In this document: in pieces, positions 20,540 to 33,882 of the stretch
How positions within the stretch are numbered: the stretch's first letter is position 1
How the letters are laid out: each line of letters begins with the position of its first letter
NCBI RefSeq assembly: GCF_947179165.1
Contig: NC_077242.1
Coordinates: 41,967,097 to 42,031,096 of the forward strand
DNA from: Solanum dulcamara
Lineage: Eukaryota > Streptophyta > Magnoliopsida > Solanales > Solanaceae
Length of the DNA: 64,000 nucleotides
Direction of reading: 5' to 3'
Program-made: the position numbers and the translations under genes
Notes under the pieces: model-generated
What the model saw: the letters and a program-made list of their open reading frames with translations, nothing else
Told to the model about the DNA's origin: nothing
The model's database searches: none

Positions 20540-23285
20540 TAAAACATCCGTCCTCGAATATTAACTTGTCTCATAGGGTTTACAAGGATTTCGGGCGTTC
20601 TCTATAACAGTTTCCATCAACTCCATTTAGGAGTTCAGATTACCCTTAGATATAGGGAACAAGTACGAATATATTTTCTCTATCTTCTTTTTGACTTCCC
20701 AGGTCAACCCCTCTCAGGTTTTTATTTTTCCACAATATCTTGACGAAAGTCACCTCCTTAGTTCGCAACCTTCTAGTTTGCCGATCCAAGATGGAAATAG
20801 GTTATTCCTCATAGGATAACTCTTCCATTTCATTGACGTCATTTATGGGACATACTCTAGCTCTGCTTTTCTTGGTTAAATCATTTCGCAAGTTTCTTAT
20901 CCTAGCTTGTAACACTCTAGATACATTATCTCGTGTCATCCTTACCTTTATGAGAATATGAGAATGTGCTCAACTTAACCTGTGAAATATCTTGGCTTCA
21001 TCTCGCTAGGTCTCATGTGTTACTTTGCCTTTTCCTCCCTTATCCTATAATCCATGTCGGGGTAGATCTTTGGTCCAACCATGGCCATGTCTTACTTTTC
21101 CCTTAACACAAATTCCATTTCGATAGTTTGGATGAACCCATCTTTGCATATCTCATCTCTTATCATAGGGGTTTTTCTACTCCTTCACCATTGTTATTTA
21201 TCTATCGCAACATTATTTGCAACCAACTGTATAACCAATATCTTGGCTTTTGCAGTAGCATAGTATCGTTATACTTCCTAGTATCTCTTGAGTTATTCCA
21301 TACCATTTTCTTTTCATTGCAGGCTTCTACAAAAGGACACTACCTCAAATACTATTCTGACTTCTTATCCAATCATTGCTGGCTTTCAAAACTCACTAAC
21401 TAGTTTCAGCTAGGAATCTTACTGAATTTTAAGCATACATCTCAAATATTGTGCCATATTAATTGCCTCTATCTTACCCATGCATTTGTCTCACTTATTT
21501 CAACCTTTAGAGGGTACTTATATTTTTATCCGCTTATACCTTGCTCTATGCCTCTTTGTCCAGTCTCAAATTCATCTAATATCTTTCCCCAACCTACTTG
21601 GTACTGTATCATGGTCCCGTCTTTCTATATATTTTATAACCTCACTATCCATGTACGGAACCTTAGCTAAATCACGAAGCGACAAGAACCTTTCCCTATA
21701 TAATGTGATATCTCATCTACTACTCTGTACTTGAGTAATGTGACCCATGAAACAACTCATCCAAGGCCACATTCTACTTATTTTAATCAAAAGTTAATTC
21801 ACACTTGTAGTCATTCCAATTTCAATTAGGCAACACTTGTATTCCGACGATGATTGTCCAAGGTTCTCTTAGAGTAGTAGCTTTATCCCAACCTATATCC
21901 TTTGTTTCTTGGGGTGAATGTAGGGTACACCATTTATTCCTTCAAGTTGCCGTCTTTGTCTCTTAAGGGTTCCACTATTTTTGGGGCAATGTTGTGTGCA
22001 CGCATCATTCCTTTATAGTTTATGCCCCTTGCCCTTACTGTGTACCCAACATAGGATTTTAACATAGTCAACACATACCAAGTGCTCCCTACTAGTGGTC
22101 TTACCTTATCCTCATATTGTTGTACCACACCTTTACATTCATACTTACATATTCCCCTTTTTTTTCAAACTCAGATTCAGTTCATGACATCTATCTAGGG
22201 TGCTTCTGTTAGAATTTCCTTCCATAAATTCCATCTTCAATTAGTTGGTGAAGGGCTAATAAAGTTTTATCCTGAAGCATATTCCAATCACCACCAAAAG
22301 GGAACTAGAATCCAATGAGTATCACATTGCTCCTTAGTGCTTGACTCACATAGTCTACCTCTAGGCTTATTCTTGAGTCGTGAATAACTTATCTAGTCAT
22401 CCAACAATAGTTGAGGGTTCTGTACTTCTAAAAAAGAATGAAACTTCATTATCGGGCGTCTTGCCTCTCAACATGAGATTTTCCCATGGCAAAGTACGGC
22501 TGGAGATACCGTGGTCTAAACTTTACTACTCAGATAGGCTTTTTCTGACATAAACTTTCCCCCAAATAAAAATGGTGCCCCTTACTAACGACATAAAGAG
22601 TACCTCTTACAACTTTAGTTTAGCATAATAAGAGTACTCCATACCAACTTCGAAGACATATTATGACTTTATATTTCATTCTCTTTTCCCCCTTTTTCTT
22701 ATTCTAGGAAAATTTCGGCAGATTTTCCTCTATATTTCTTAACTATCCCCAAACCTGCATATAGAAAATACCAACAATACCTCACAGGGCCAACATATAT
22801 ATATATTTATGTCATATTATAGCCACACAGGGCTTTCAATATCATCTCATATTGAAGCCACACATGGCTTTCAATGTTAACAACAGTATGAAAATGATGG
22901 ACTTACCTCGTATGTCCAACTCAACCTGCATCTGTTACACTTTTTGGTCTCCTTTCCTTTCAGTTTTTGACTTAACATTTCAATCATATGTCAATCGTAT
23001 GTCAATACCTTACCCAACAGATATCTTTCGTGCCTTTGCTTACCTGCGTGCTTTGTAACTTCCAATGTCGTCAATTACTTTCTCCTGTTGATGTCGTCCT
23101 TCTACTAAAGTCTAAGGTTAGTATAAGAAGTTTTCCTATGACTCGGATCTATAGCACGATCTTAGATATGAAAGAAAGGTAATATCTTAAATGTCATGTA
23201 GCCTCCTATTTATATATGTGGCATGCAACACACTGATAAACAAGACTCTACTAGACATAGTTTGTAGACATTCCAAGGACGAACT

Positions 23286-23297
23286 GCTCTTATACCA
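23286..23297 (-). other. Primer-binding site of element C
   Basis: The reverse complement is TGGTATAAGAGC, one mismatch from the initiator-tRNA-Met complement. Confidence 0.88.
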
Positions 23298-23301
23298 CTT
23301 C

Positions 23302-24399
23302 TATCATAACCCAACCCCGCAGGCCATGACTGGGGTCCTACCTAGACCCCATCTACCCAACTATCAAATGTAAGGAGAACCCCCATCGGTGGTAACATAT
23401 GTGCATACATGTATCCTCTTTCATTTACATCATGTCATGAAAGGGCATACAAGCCGACAAGGCTGTCTTACCATAATAACATTTGCAATATGTCGTATAG
23501 GCACAACTGAAACAAATTTGTAAATAACCCACGTATATATATTTATAAACCTCTAAGAATATCAATGGTAACATATGGCGAGATAGGGTCCCCGCCATAC
23601 CCGTGAATAAACAAACATATACATCAAGGGTCAGTACAAAAATCTGGGCTCCGACACAATGGAGCACTTCCAAATCGCTGAGTGGAAACCCTAAGCTGGC
23701 GGATCTCCCAAGTAAGTACTTGTACCTACGAGCATGAAATGTAGGACCCCAAAGGAAGGGGGTCAGTTTGATATATGTACTGAGTATGTAAACCATGACA
23801 CACCATAACTGAGACCATAGCTGAACCAGGGATGCAAAGGACAAGTATAACAATTAACAAATTTTTGTACCTTCACCTTAGGACACGTAGTCATATACAT
23901 CATCATACACTATTCCCGGCCCACTAAGGAAATCGATTTCATAATTATTTCATCATATTACCATATCATCATATACCATACCCGACCCATTATGGGACTC
24001 GGTGTCAGTCACATCATCATGTCATCATCCCTTTTCATCATGTATATTATTTCATCATGTCATTGTATACGATATCATATAATCGCATACGGCATAATCT
24101 TATCATATATGTTATCATATTATATCCGGTCCACTATGGGGCTCTAGGTCACAAATGTATCCCTATATTTTCATATGCATGCCTACGTAAAGTATATTGC
24201 CCTTTAGTGAGGGACTCATTGAAGTGAGTAGTATATGTTTATAGTGTACCATCATCATATATATACATACCATACCCGTCTCTCTAGGGAGGGACTCAGT
24301 GCCATTATCACATGGTAAAATATGTCGAAGAATGTTCGACCTGATCCATAATTTAAAATAATATCACGGAATATATGGATCGATCCATATTTTCATCAT

Positions 24400-24450
<51 letters not shown>

Positions 24451-26754
24451 ATCCTGGGAGTCGATGAATAACATAAGCACATAAAGCATTATCATATGCT
24501 TCAACTTCATCATATATGATATTTTATCATCATATACTTTATAAATATATATATAGCTGGCTCGGGACTCGGTGAAGGAGTAGTAAAGTTGTGCTCGATA
24601 TAATTTTCAACCCATCATGGGATGGGAAGAAAGAAGGGTTACATCATGCATGAGTAGAGTAGTGAGAAACTATATGTAACTAAGTCATCATCTAAGACTT
24701 GATGAAACAATCAAGTGAACCATCACCTGAAAACCCAGGAAGAGGAGCTTGTATCTCCCTTTACTATTCAGTCAGAGACTCAACTTATGCGGTCAGAGAC
24801 TCAACTTATGCAATCAAAGGCACAGTTTATGTAATTGGAGACATTGATCATTTTAGAGCCTTTAGGAAGAGGAGCTTGTATCTCCCCTTACTATTCAACA
24901 TAAGGTGGTTCAGGAGTAGTGGTCGAACCACTTTAAGACTCTTAATATTAAAAAGTGCCTACAAGTCACGATTGATACACAGAGTTTATAAGGGAGTTAC
25001 CTTCAAATCCATATCCTACATTACATACATTCAAGTCTTTCCAAAAGTAAGAAGAGACAGGCTTTACATGTACTGCTTTTCATTTCCTAGAATACTTGGA
25101 AGGTAGTAAATAAACTATTACCGGAGTTCTAACATCAAGAAGTGAATAGGAGTCTGGACTCATACTCAGAGCTTTATTAATGGAATAAATCTTAAATTTC
25201 ACATACATAACACTTACATCTAAGACATGCCAAAGGAGAAGAAAGGATAGGCTTTACATACCTGTAGTAGCTCACTTGGAACCTAGCCTGCTTGGTACTC
25301 CTTCAACCTATTTAACACGAGAGTATACTAAGATAAATGAACTTATCCTTTCCATATCCTAAATTAATATTTAATTATCCATAGGAATCATTTCCTTATC
25401 CATTTCCCTCGACTACTTTATTGCTAGTTCTGAAGTTAGCAGAAATCGAGTAGCATCTCTTTTATAACTGGCCCTATACAAACTTCTAGTTTTAACCTCT
25501 AACCTTAGCATACATACTCACAACAACAACCAAAAACTACATATAATACCATCACTGCAATATTATGCAATACAAGTTCCAACCAACTCGCCCAAAACTA
25601 CAGTACCAAAGTAAGGTTTTCAATCTTTACTTCATAAAACCTTTAACCACACGTAACGGAGGGTTATGTGGATGCAACTAGAAGATACCACACACCTTTT
25701 GGAACTTTTTCCATCCCTTAAACACACAATAAAACCATCTCCAACCGCAGTACCACAATCGCAACAACACTACTCGATTCCGATTTAACTAGAACGATTC
25801 CAATTTAGTTTATTTCTAATTTCAAGCATACTTATACAATTTTCCTACTTCAAGCTTCATTTGAAACATGTAATATACTCCATATCAACACCATAAACTC
25901 CAATTTGAAAGGAGGAGCCTTACCTTGTCGAAAACTAGCAAAGCTCGCCAAAACTTGCCTCAGAAGTTCCTTAATGCGGCTGAAATTGTGGTGGCTGGTT
26001 GTTACCCTTTTGGGGATGCTCCAAACAGTAAATTTACATTATTAACACCTTCACTTAATTTTAGTACATCATATATAATTAATTTACGAAATGAAATTGG
26101 AGGGATTACCTTTCCTAGGCCTAATCCGTAGCTAGTCTCTCTTTCTCTATAGCTTTGTCTAGTTCCTTCTTGGCTAAGCATAGATGCTGGAAATGAAGAA
26201 TGAGTCATTAAACCATACATATATACACCTCCTTAGGAGGTGACATATGTCATCCCCCCATCAGGCCACCAAATCTATGTATAGCCTCCAAGGCTGCCAC
26301 ATGGCAGGGTGGGGCCCACCCCTAAGCAGGTGGGTCACCTACTTGACACGAAGTAGGTGCATCACCTGCTTTCATGTGTCACTCCCTCAGGATGCCACAT
26401 TTCATCTCCTTAGGCCGTCACATATCGTCCTCTTTTTCATAGGTTCGTAATCTCATCTTACTTTAAGAACCCGTGTAATCCTTACTACGTAAGTTCAACA
26501 TGCATTCAAGTAGCGTAAGTATGTAAGACATCCATGTCAGTAGCTTACGCAAGTAAGTCTAGTCGTACGACTCATTACTTGGCCTCCAACTCCTTTTGAA
26601 TTCTTATAACCCTATTTCTAACCTTTCCTATTATGGAGCAGCACATCCTCCCTTCCTTAGAGGTATTTGACAAATGTATAGAGAGTAGGGGTCACATGGA
26701 CACTTTCCAGAAGGTTAGGAACATGTTTCAAGTTACGAAAGTGTGGGGTATAAC
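23302..26754 (-). mobile_element. Element C 5' LTR (3.45 kb)
   Basis: This complete LTR runs from a mutated inner end TATCATAACC to GGGGTATAACA at the outer end. It is the uninterrupted reference that shows where B and A landed in the sister LTR. The two-hairpin block is decayed at 23,745-23,795. It contains a long AT microsatellite at 24,403-24,448 and a local duplication at about 24,740-24,900 (GAGGAGCTTGTATCTCCC occurs twice). Confidence 0.9.
24403..24448. repeat. AT dinucleotide microsatellite, (AT)23
   Basis: A pure AT run of 46 bp lies inside the 5' LTR of C. The sister LTR at about 7703-7718 has a much shorter run, so it expanded after insertion or contracted in the other copy. Confidence 0.95.
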
Positions 26755-27552
26755 ATAATGGGTTTGCTTATAACAATAGCCATCATTCTAGCATCCAATG
26801 GCTTCGTATGAGGCTTTGTATGGTACGAAGTGTAGGTCACCTATTGGTTGGTTTGATATTGGTGAACCATGACTAATAATCCCATATATGGTTCAGCAAG
26901 TTGTGGATAAAGTAAAGGTCATTTAGGAAAGTTTATTAGCAGCCTAAAATCGACAGAAATTATATGCAGATACTCGATGTCGACATTTAGAGTTTAAAGT
27001 TAGGGATTGGGTATTCTTGAAAGCTTCACCGATGAAAGGTATAATAAGATCCAGCAAGAAAAGGAAACATGGCCCGAGGTACATCAACACTTATCAGACC
27101 ATTTGTAGGATAGGCAAGATGGCCTATGTATTGGACCTACCACTGGATTTGGAAGCAGTACAATAAGTTTTTCACATGTCAATGCTCCGCAAATGTATAA
27201 GCGACCCTTCCAGGATATTTACCGTGGATGATGTCCACATAATAGAGGAGTTATCCAATCAGGATCAACCTATCACTATCTTGGATTGACAGATTAGAAA
27301 GTTGCGAACTAAGGACGTCGCTTCCATCAAAGTATAGTGGCAAAATAAAAATAGAGAAATGATGACTTAGAAAGCCGAAGAAGAGATGAAAAATAGATAT
27401 TCGTACTTGTTCCCTATACCCACAGGTAATCTAAACCTCTAAATGGTTTATATTAATTAATAAGAGAACTATATATGACAACTATTATAGAGATTTCGTG
27501 AAATCCTTATAAGACCTTATGAGATTAATTAACATTCGAGGACGAATGTTCC
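26755..27552 (+). pseudogene. Integrase tail and chromodomain of element D
   Basis: Coding-like sequence resumes abruptly after C: AYNNS, then SPMKGIIRSSKKRKHGPRYI (the GPY/F-like module), then VFHMSMLRKCISDPSRIF, ITILD and QIRKLRTKDVASIKV, then EEEMKNRYSYLF. This is the end of a chromovirus pol with its CR-type chromodomain. Stops and shifts interrupt it (for example before QIRKL and after ASIKV). The rest of D lies left of C, outside the window. C therefore inserted into the D integrase. Confidence 0.85.
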
Positions 27553-27566
27553 AAAGGGGGGAAGGA
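27553..27566 (+). other. Polypurine tract of element D
   Basis: AAAGGGGGGAAGGA follows the family motif CATTCGAGGACGAATGTTCC and precedes the LTR start TGTTATGCC. Confidence 0.92.
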
Positions 27567-29741
27567 TGTTATGCCCCACACTTTTGGTATATGGTAACAT
27601 TTATTTATCTTCTCTCAAGTTACCTAGCTTCTCTAAAGTTACCATATGATCCATGTTATTCATGACATTATCAAATAACTCTAAGAAAGGGAGGATGTAA
27701 TGCCCCATATTTTGCATAGGCTAGTTCTATATGAGACGTGATGGTTGGAAATAGGTTTGGAAAGATTTAAAAGGGATTGGAGGCCAAATAATTAGTCGTG
27801 GTAATCGACCTACTTGCGTAAGCTACTTGAGTACATGTCGAGATTAAGTATCAACGATCACATAGGTTCTTAAAGTGAGACGAGATTACGAGCCTATGAA
27901 AAAGAGTAGGTAGGTGATGCACCTATTTTAAATAGGTGATGCACCTACTTCAAAAGTTGACTCTACCAAGACACGTGACAGCAGCTGGTTGGAGCATGGA
28001 GGGGATGGATGTATAGGAGCTGGACACGTAGGGGCTGAAACGTGTAATCCTTAGGGGCTGACATGTGTCACTTTCAAAAGTGGTGTATAAAGACCAGGTT
28101 ATGACTAACAATAAGTCCTTATTTCATTCTTTTTCTCATCCTTAGCCTTATAGAACCTAGTTAGAAAGAAAGAGAGTTCAAGCCATGGCAAGTTTCAGCC
28201 ATGGCTGAAGCAAGGAGAGGCCCCAAATATCAATCCATAAATTAATTATCTAAGGTATTTTCCAATCAAGTGAAGGTGATTAACAAAGTAAGTTAGTTAT
28301 CGGGGCAGCAAGAAGGTCCAACAAAAAGTCCATCAACTTTCAGCTAAATTGCGGAGCCAAGTTGCTAAGGTAGGGTTTCTTCCTTTTAAATTGGAGTTAA
28401 TGATGTTGTAATGGAGAGATTAATTTGTTTTAAGTGGAGTTGGAAGTGAGAAAACTACATGGTTATTGTTGACATTGTAAACAGACAGAATTGAAGTTAT
28501 TCTAGTGGGATTAAAGTTTGGTTAGTGTTGTCGTTATTATGGTATTGTATTTGAAGGTAATTTGTATCTGTTGAAGGGCTGGAAATTTGGTTATAAATAA
28601 GTATAAGTGCTTCTGTTTGCAGCCACGTTATTCTTATTTCCATGTGGTAGTGATTTTACGAAATAAGGATCGAAAACCGTATTTTGATGTTGTGGTTTTG
28701 GGTGAACTATTTGGAACTTATATTGAATAATGTTGAAGTAATTTTATTATAGATGAATGGTGGCTATTGTTGTTGGTACAGTTGTGCTAATCGAAGGTTA
28801 ATTGGAAGTTCGGATAGGACAAGTTATAGGGGAAATGCTGCCCAAATTCAATTAACTTCTTAACTAACCAACATACTAGTCCAGAAGTGTGAATGAGGAA
28901 GTAATTCCTATAGGTAATTGGCTGTATATTTAGAATCTAGAAAGTCAAAGGTTATTCATAATTGTGTTACGTTCGTGTTAAATAGGTTAAAGGGGTAACA
29001 AAGCAAGCTTGGTTGCGGTTAATCTATAACAGGTATGTAAAGCCTATCCCTCTTTTCTTTTGGCATGTCTTAGACATAAGTGATGTGTGATATATGATAT
29101 GATCTTTGGGGATAATTCTATTCGTATGCTCTGAGTATGACTCATGACTCTTATTCACTTCTGGATGGTAAAACTCTTAAAGTAGTTGAGCTATTGCCCC
29201 GAGCCTTCTATATGTCTAATAGTAATTCGATGTAGATGCTCCTATTCCAAAAGAGTCTACGATGACAAATATCTATGATTCCATAAGTTGTTTAGCATTA
29301 TCTTGATAAATGTCTATGATTCCTCAGGCTCCATTTGATATGATCCCTAATGACATTTAAAGGGTACTTGAGATGATTACTACCCTAATCTTTAACTGAT
29401 GGTTTACTTAACTATTTTATTGAGTCTCAGATGATGATTCAATTTGCATATGGTTAGTCACTACTCTGCTCATGTATACTGTTAATACATATTTCACCGA
29501 GTACCAGGCTGGGTACGTTATCGTGCTCAGTTTCACTGCATTGTTCACTGAGTCCCTTACTAGAGGGCCGAGTATGGTATATATATATATGATAATATGA
29601 TATGATGACATGATGATGTGATGATGGCCAGGCCTCATGATGGGCCAAATATGATACATGTGATTCATAGAGTCCATAATGGGCCATATATGATATATGA
29701 TATGATCATGCATGATTTTATTTCATAAGGCATAGGTATAG
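27567..29741 (+). mobile_element. Element D 3' LTR, left fragment
   Basis: It starts TGTTATGCCCC and is cut by E after GGTATAG. A second LTR-start-like motif, TGTAATGCCCCATATTTTGC, occurs at 27,696, 129 bp in, so D has the same type of duplicated start as A. TATA-like and leader sequences follow near 28,085-28,200. The stretch 29,560-29,710 has repeats of the unit GTCC.TAATGGGCC with TATATGATATGAT. Confidence 0.88.
29737..29741. repeat. Left target-site sequence of element E (TATAG)
   Basis: TATAG lies before the LTR start of E; TACAT lies after it at 39,853-39,857. Three of five bases match. Alignment with the LTR of A (AGGTATAGTGTATTG near 19,264) shows that both are the same site, so the duplication has probably mutated. 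Confidence 0.55.
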
Positions 29742-29804
29742 TGTTACACCCCATACTTTTGTACCTTGGAATGCGTTCTTAAGTCTCTTGAAAGGCTCTT
29801 AAGT

Positions 29805-29925
29805 TTCATGGAAGGATCGTAAGCCTCTTAAGTTTCTTAAGGTTTCCTAAAGTTTCTTAAAGCTTATAAAAGCTTCTTAAGACTTCTTAAGAACTCTTAG
29901 GCTTCTTAAGAGTTGCCATGTAAGC
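29805..29925 (+). repeat. CTTCTTAAG microrepeat near LTR start
   Basis: About ten degenerate units of the type TTTCTTAAAG, CTTCTTAAG or CTCTTAAG follow each other with a period of 10-14 bp. The 3' LTR has a shorter array at 36,368-36,495. A and B show only one or two such units, so this is an expansion specific to E. Confidence 0.75.
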
Positions 29926-30324
29926 CGGATAATCTATAACTCTATCAAAAAACTCTAAGGAAAGGAGAATGCGATACCCCATAGTAGAGAAGATTGGAAA
30001 TAGAGTTATAAGAATCCGGAAGAAGTTGGAGACCGAATGATGAGTCGTAGGAAATGATTTATTTATGTAAGCTACCAACATGGAAATCTTACATACTTAA
30101 ACTACTTGAGTACATACCAAGCTTACGTAGCAAAGATTACATAGGTTAGTAAAGTAAGATGAGTTTACGAACCCACGAGGAGAAGAAGAGAGCGACACAT
30201 GGCAGCATGTGAGAGTTCCACATGGCAGCAGATGGAGGTGCCATGTGGAAGCAGCTGCAGCAAGAGGGTGGGCCCCACCTGCCACGTGGCATCCCCTAAG
30301 TGGAAGAGGTGGTGTGTTGGCCCT

Positions 30325-30415
30325 ATGAGGGCTTGATACGTGTCACCATTTGGGGATTGACATGTGTCACCTCCTAAAGTGGCCTATATATATATATGTA
30401 TATATATATAATTTA
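30325..30415 (+). promoter_or_regulatory. Candidate U3 promoter of element E 5' LTR
   Basis: GATACGTGTC (about 30,335) and GACATGTGTC (about 30,360) precede a long TATATA stretch (30,386-30,410). A leader with GAGAGAAGAAAGAG and a splice-donor-like AAAGTAAGTT at about 30,540 follows. The arrangement equals that in A and B. Confidence 0.45.
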
Positions 30416-31660
30416 TGACTTTAAGTTCATCTTTATCCAATAAATCTCATCTCTATCCAAGAATAGTCTAGAAAAACAAAAAGAAGAGAAGAGGAACTTA
30501 AGCTAGAGAGAAGAAAGAGCTACGGTTTTGGGAGGAGAAAAAAGTAAGTTCTCCGATTCTGTTCCATGAATTAATTATATGGGGTATACCCCAAAGGTAT
30601 GAAGGTGTTATTAATGTAAATATATGGTTTGGATAATCCCCAAACGGACAACAAACAGCCACGATGTTTTAGTCACGCTAGAAGAGCTTCCGAGGTGAGT
30701 TTTGGCGAGTTTCGGACAAGGTAAGGCTTTCCATTTCAAATTGATGTTTATGATGTTGTTATGGGGTATATTACATGTCTTAAATGAGTCTGGAAGTAGA
30801 AAAATTGCATAAGGATGCTTGACGTTAGAAACAAACTAAATTGAAGTCGCTAGCGTTAAATCGAAGTCGAGTTGTGTGTTGTGATTGTGGTGCTGCGGTT
30901 GTAGATGGTTGGATGGATTGTTTCAAGGATTTAAAGTGTTATAAAAGGGGTTTTTTAACTTCTTGTTGTATCCACATGACCCTCCATTTTGTATTATTAA
31001 AGGTTTTACGAAATAAAGGTTGAAAACTCTATTTTTGTATCATAGTTTTGAGCTAGTTGTTTGGAGTTGTATTGTGTAATGTTGAGGTGGTTTACTTGTA
31101 TATATACTGATGGCTGTTTTTTTTGGTATGGATTTTGACACTGTGGCCGAGTTAAAACCTCGGGGATGTTGAAGTTATAGGGGAAATACTTCCCAATTTT
31201 TGGTAGCATCGGAACTAGTAACAAACTAGTCGAGGGTAATGGATAACGAAATGACTCCTATTAGTACTTAGTTATAGAGTGGGATATTGTAAAGTTAAAG
31301 GCTATTAATATTATTATTACTTTCATTTCAAATAGGGTAAGGAGGTATCAATGAAAGCCGGATTTTAATTATTCCCAAAAAGGTATGTGAAGCTTTCTCT
31401 TGACATGTCTTTGGCATAAGTATGTTAAGCTTACCCTTTCTTTATTTGGTCATGTGTTAGCCTTAAGTGATTGATATACAAAATATGGGGATAATTCCAT
31501 TCATATAACCCCAAGTATAACTCATAAGTCTTATTCACTTCTCGGTGGTAGAATTCCCATACTAGTTAAGTTATTGCCTCTCAAGGCTTCTATATGATGG
31601 AGAGTAGTAAGTATTGTTACTCACTACTTGATTCGTGTATACTGTAATACATCTAAAACC

Positions 31661-31893
31661 GAGTCCCATAAAGGGTCGGGTACGGTATATGATGTTTATG
31701 ACACCGAGTCCCATAAAGGGCTGAGTACAGTATATGATGATATGATTACACCGAGTCCCATAAAGGGTCGGGTATGATATATGATGATATGATAACGCTG
31801 AGTCCCATAAAGGGCCGGGTACGGTATATGATAATGTGATGACACTGAGTCCCATGAAGGGCCGGGTACGGTATATGTATGCAATGGTATAAT
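31661..31893 (+). repeat. Five-unit 47-bp tandem array in LTR
   Basis: GAGTCCCATAAAGGG starts at 31,661, 31,706, 31,753, 31,800 and 31,847, giving spacings of 45, 47, 47 and 47. Each unit continues with CCGGGTACGGTATATGAT-like sequence. The 3' LTR has the same five units with the same spacings. Confidence 0.93.
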
Positions 31894-31903
31894 ATAATAA
31901 TAT

Positions 31904-32108
31904 GGATCGGACCGAATGTTCCTCGGTATTACTATATGATATATGGATCGGGCTGAACGTTCCTAGTTATTACTATATAATATGTGGATTGGGCCGAATG
32001 TTCCTCGGTATTATTATATGATATCTGGATCAGGACGAACGTTCCTTGGTATTACTATATGATAAATGGATCGGGCCGTACATTCCTCGGCATTATTATA
32101 TAAGATGG
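31904..32108 (+). repeat. Five-unit 41-bp tandem array in LTR
   Basis: GGATCGGGCCGAACGTTCCT-like units start at 31,904, 31,945, 31,986, 32,027 and 32,068, exactly 41 bp apart. Each ends in CGGTATTACTATATGAT-like sequence. Confidence 0.93.
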
Positions 32109-32752
32109 CACTAATAGTAATAGATGCTTATGATAACAAAGTGATATAGTTGTTATACCAAGTCCCCAAATGGGTTGGGTACGGTACGTGATGATAGTAT
32201 CTACAACTTTATGTTATAAGCTATAGGTATAGTAAATGATTAGATTTCATACTTGCCCCTGCATCCCTACGCCAATTATAATTTCCTTATGATGTCTATG
32301 CTTTACATACTCAGTACATATGTTGTACTGACCACCCTTCCTCGGGGGGACTGCATTCATGCCCGCAGGTAGAGATACACACTTTGGAGATCGTCAGCAT
32401 AGGAGTTCCACTCAATAGTTCAGAAGTGCTCCATTGTGCTGGAGCCTAGTTTTGGTATTAACCCTTAATGTATATATTTATTTGTTCACGGGTACGACGG
32501 GGTCCCTGTCCCGCCTTATGTTACTGTTCTTACTCTTAGAGGTCTGTGGATATGTATGTGGGTTGTGTATGGATTGTGTATGCATGTAGTACAGTGGTGC
32601 CTATGATAAGCCTCGCCAACTTATATGTTATCCTGCCTATTGATGTGCTTTAACATAAATAGGGGGCAAATTTACTTACAGATTATAGGGATATACGTGA
32701 GTTCCCAGTTCGGGCACCAATCACGACCTACGGGTTTGGGTCTTGACAAAAG

Positions 32753-32764
32753 TGGTATTAGAGT
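32753..32764 (+). other. Primer-binding site of element E
   Basis: TGGTATTAGAGT has two C-to-T type differences from the initiator-tRNA-Met complement. Confidence 0.87.
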
Positions 32765-33867
32765 GGTTTGGTCCACGGAATGTCTATAGACCGTGTCAAG
32801 TAGAGTCTTTTTAATTGGTGTGTTGTGCACCATATCTATAAATAGGAGGCTAGAGGACATTTAAGATTTTACCTTTCTTTTACATCTAACATCATGCGAT
32901 AGATCCAAGTCATAGGAAAAACTCCTTAAACTAACCTTGGATTTGAACAGAAAGGCAGCATTAACAGAAGAAAGTAATTGACGATGTTGGGAGTGACAAA
33001 GCACGCAGGTAAGCAAAGGTATGAAAGAGATATATTGAGTAAGGTAGTGAGCTTGAAATGTAAAATTGAGAATTAAAAGGAAAGTAGACAGGAAAGTGTA
33101 ACAAATACGGTTTGAGTTGGACACATGAGGTAAGTCCATTATTTTCATACGGTTATTGATATTGAAATCCCTGTGTGGCTGTAATATGAATAAATATATG
33201 TTGGCCCTATGAGGCATTATTGGTATTTCTTGAGTGCAGGTTTGGGATAGTAAGAAATATAGAGAAAACTCTGCCAAATTTGTTTTTTGGAAATAGAAAG
33301 AGAATGAGATATACAGTTGTAACATATCTTGAGAGATCTTATCCATGGTAACGATAAAGATGAAAGCTCATGAAGTAAAGAAGGATATTGTGTATATATA
33401 CCTCCACTTTGGAAAATAGTGGGATCCCTCGAAGATAGGGAATAGAAATTGCAAAACAACTGAGGCATTGTGAAATTATCAAAGGAACAAGTGGTATCCA
33501 GTGGGGAAAAAATGTGATAAAAACAAAACATGAGACACGTGTCATTAGAGTATAAGTGCCCCGAACGGAGAATTGGACACGATTATAAGCACTAGTGACG
33601 TACTGATTGGGATGAATGAAATGTGTCTTCGGCTAAACTACTAAATTAGTTATATGACTCGAGTACGAGTACTTGGACTAGATTGGGTACTAGTTATTGA
33701 GAATTCTGAGAACCCCATGGTTATACTAAGGTTTCTTACAGGGCAACCTAAAGTATAAATGAGTTAATAGAAGGTGTAGACATGGTGCAGTATGTCAAAT
33801 GTGTTGGAACAGAATCATATGTATATGAACAATTGAAAATAAACAGAGGATGACATGAGTACACCCT

Positions 33868-33882
33868 AAAGGGGGGAAGTGG
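33868..33882 (+). other. Internal polypurine-like tract in element E
   Basis: AAAGGGGGGAAGTGG is flanked by ACACCCT and ACAAGAG, matching the B copy. It lies about 1.1 kb inside the element. Confidence 0.55.

Larger units (their letters stand above)
20526..23301 (-). mobile_element. Element C internal region (2.8 kb)
   Basis: This is the shortest internal region of the nest. A chromodomain trace on the minus strand lies at about 20,690-20,850 (FRQDIVEK-like, then NLRG), next to the polypurine tract. An open minus-strand frame at 21,934-22,128 (MVQQYEDKVRPL...) matches nothing I recognise. I saw no gag knuckle, protease, RT or integrase core. The stretch 22,680-23,300 near the primer-binding site aligns with the corresponding leader regions of B and E. 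Confidence 0.8.
29742..32748 (+). mobile_element. Element E 5' LTR
   Basis: It runs from TGTTACACC to TCTTGACA and is followed by the primer-binding site. It contains, in order, the CTTAAG-type microrepeat, a promoter-like G-box/TATA region (about 30,330-30,410), the 47-bp array, the 41-bp array and the two-hairpin block (32,312-32,350). Confidence 0.92.

Noticed and set aside
21081..21734. Cluster of + strand frames rich in hydrophobic residues
   Set aside because: They are antisense to the decayed internal region of C. AT-rich DNA with T-rich codons gives such frames by chance.
23425..23853. 142-codon minus-strand frame
   Set aside because: It is contained in the 5' LTR of C, covers the hairpin block and has no coding signal.
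24699..25106. 135-codon + strand frame with repeated AVRDSTYA
   Set aside because: It is antisense inside the C LTR. The peptide repeat comes from a local DNA duplication, not from a protein repeat.
31571..31884. Overlapping minus-strand frames with repeated GLGV/YHIIIY peptides
   Set aside because: They are translations of the 47-bp LTR array, which stays open because its unit repeats.
31661..32108. Possible CRISPR-like array (regular repeats with spacers)
   Set aside because: The repeats are directly adjacent 47-bp and 41-bp units of a plant LTR. There are no variable spacers and no cas genes, and the genome is eukaryotic.
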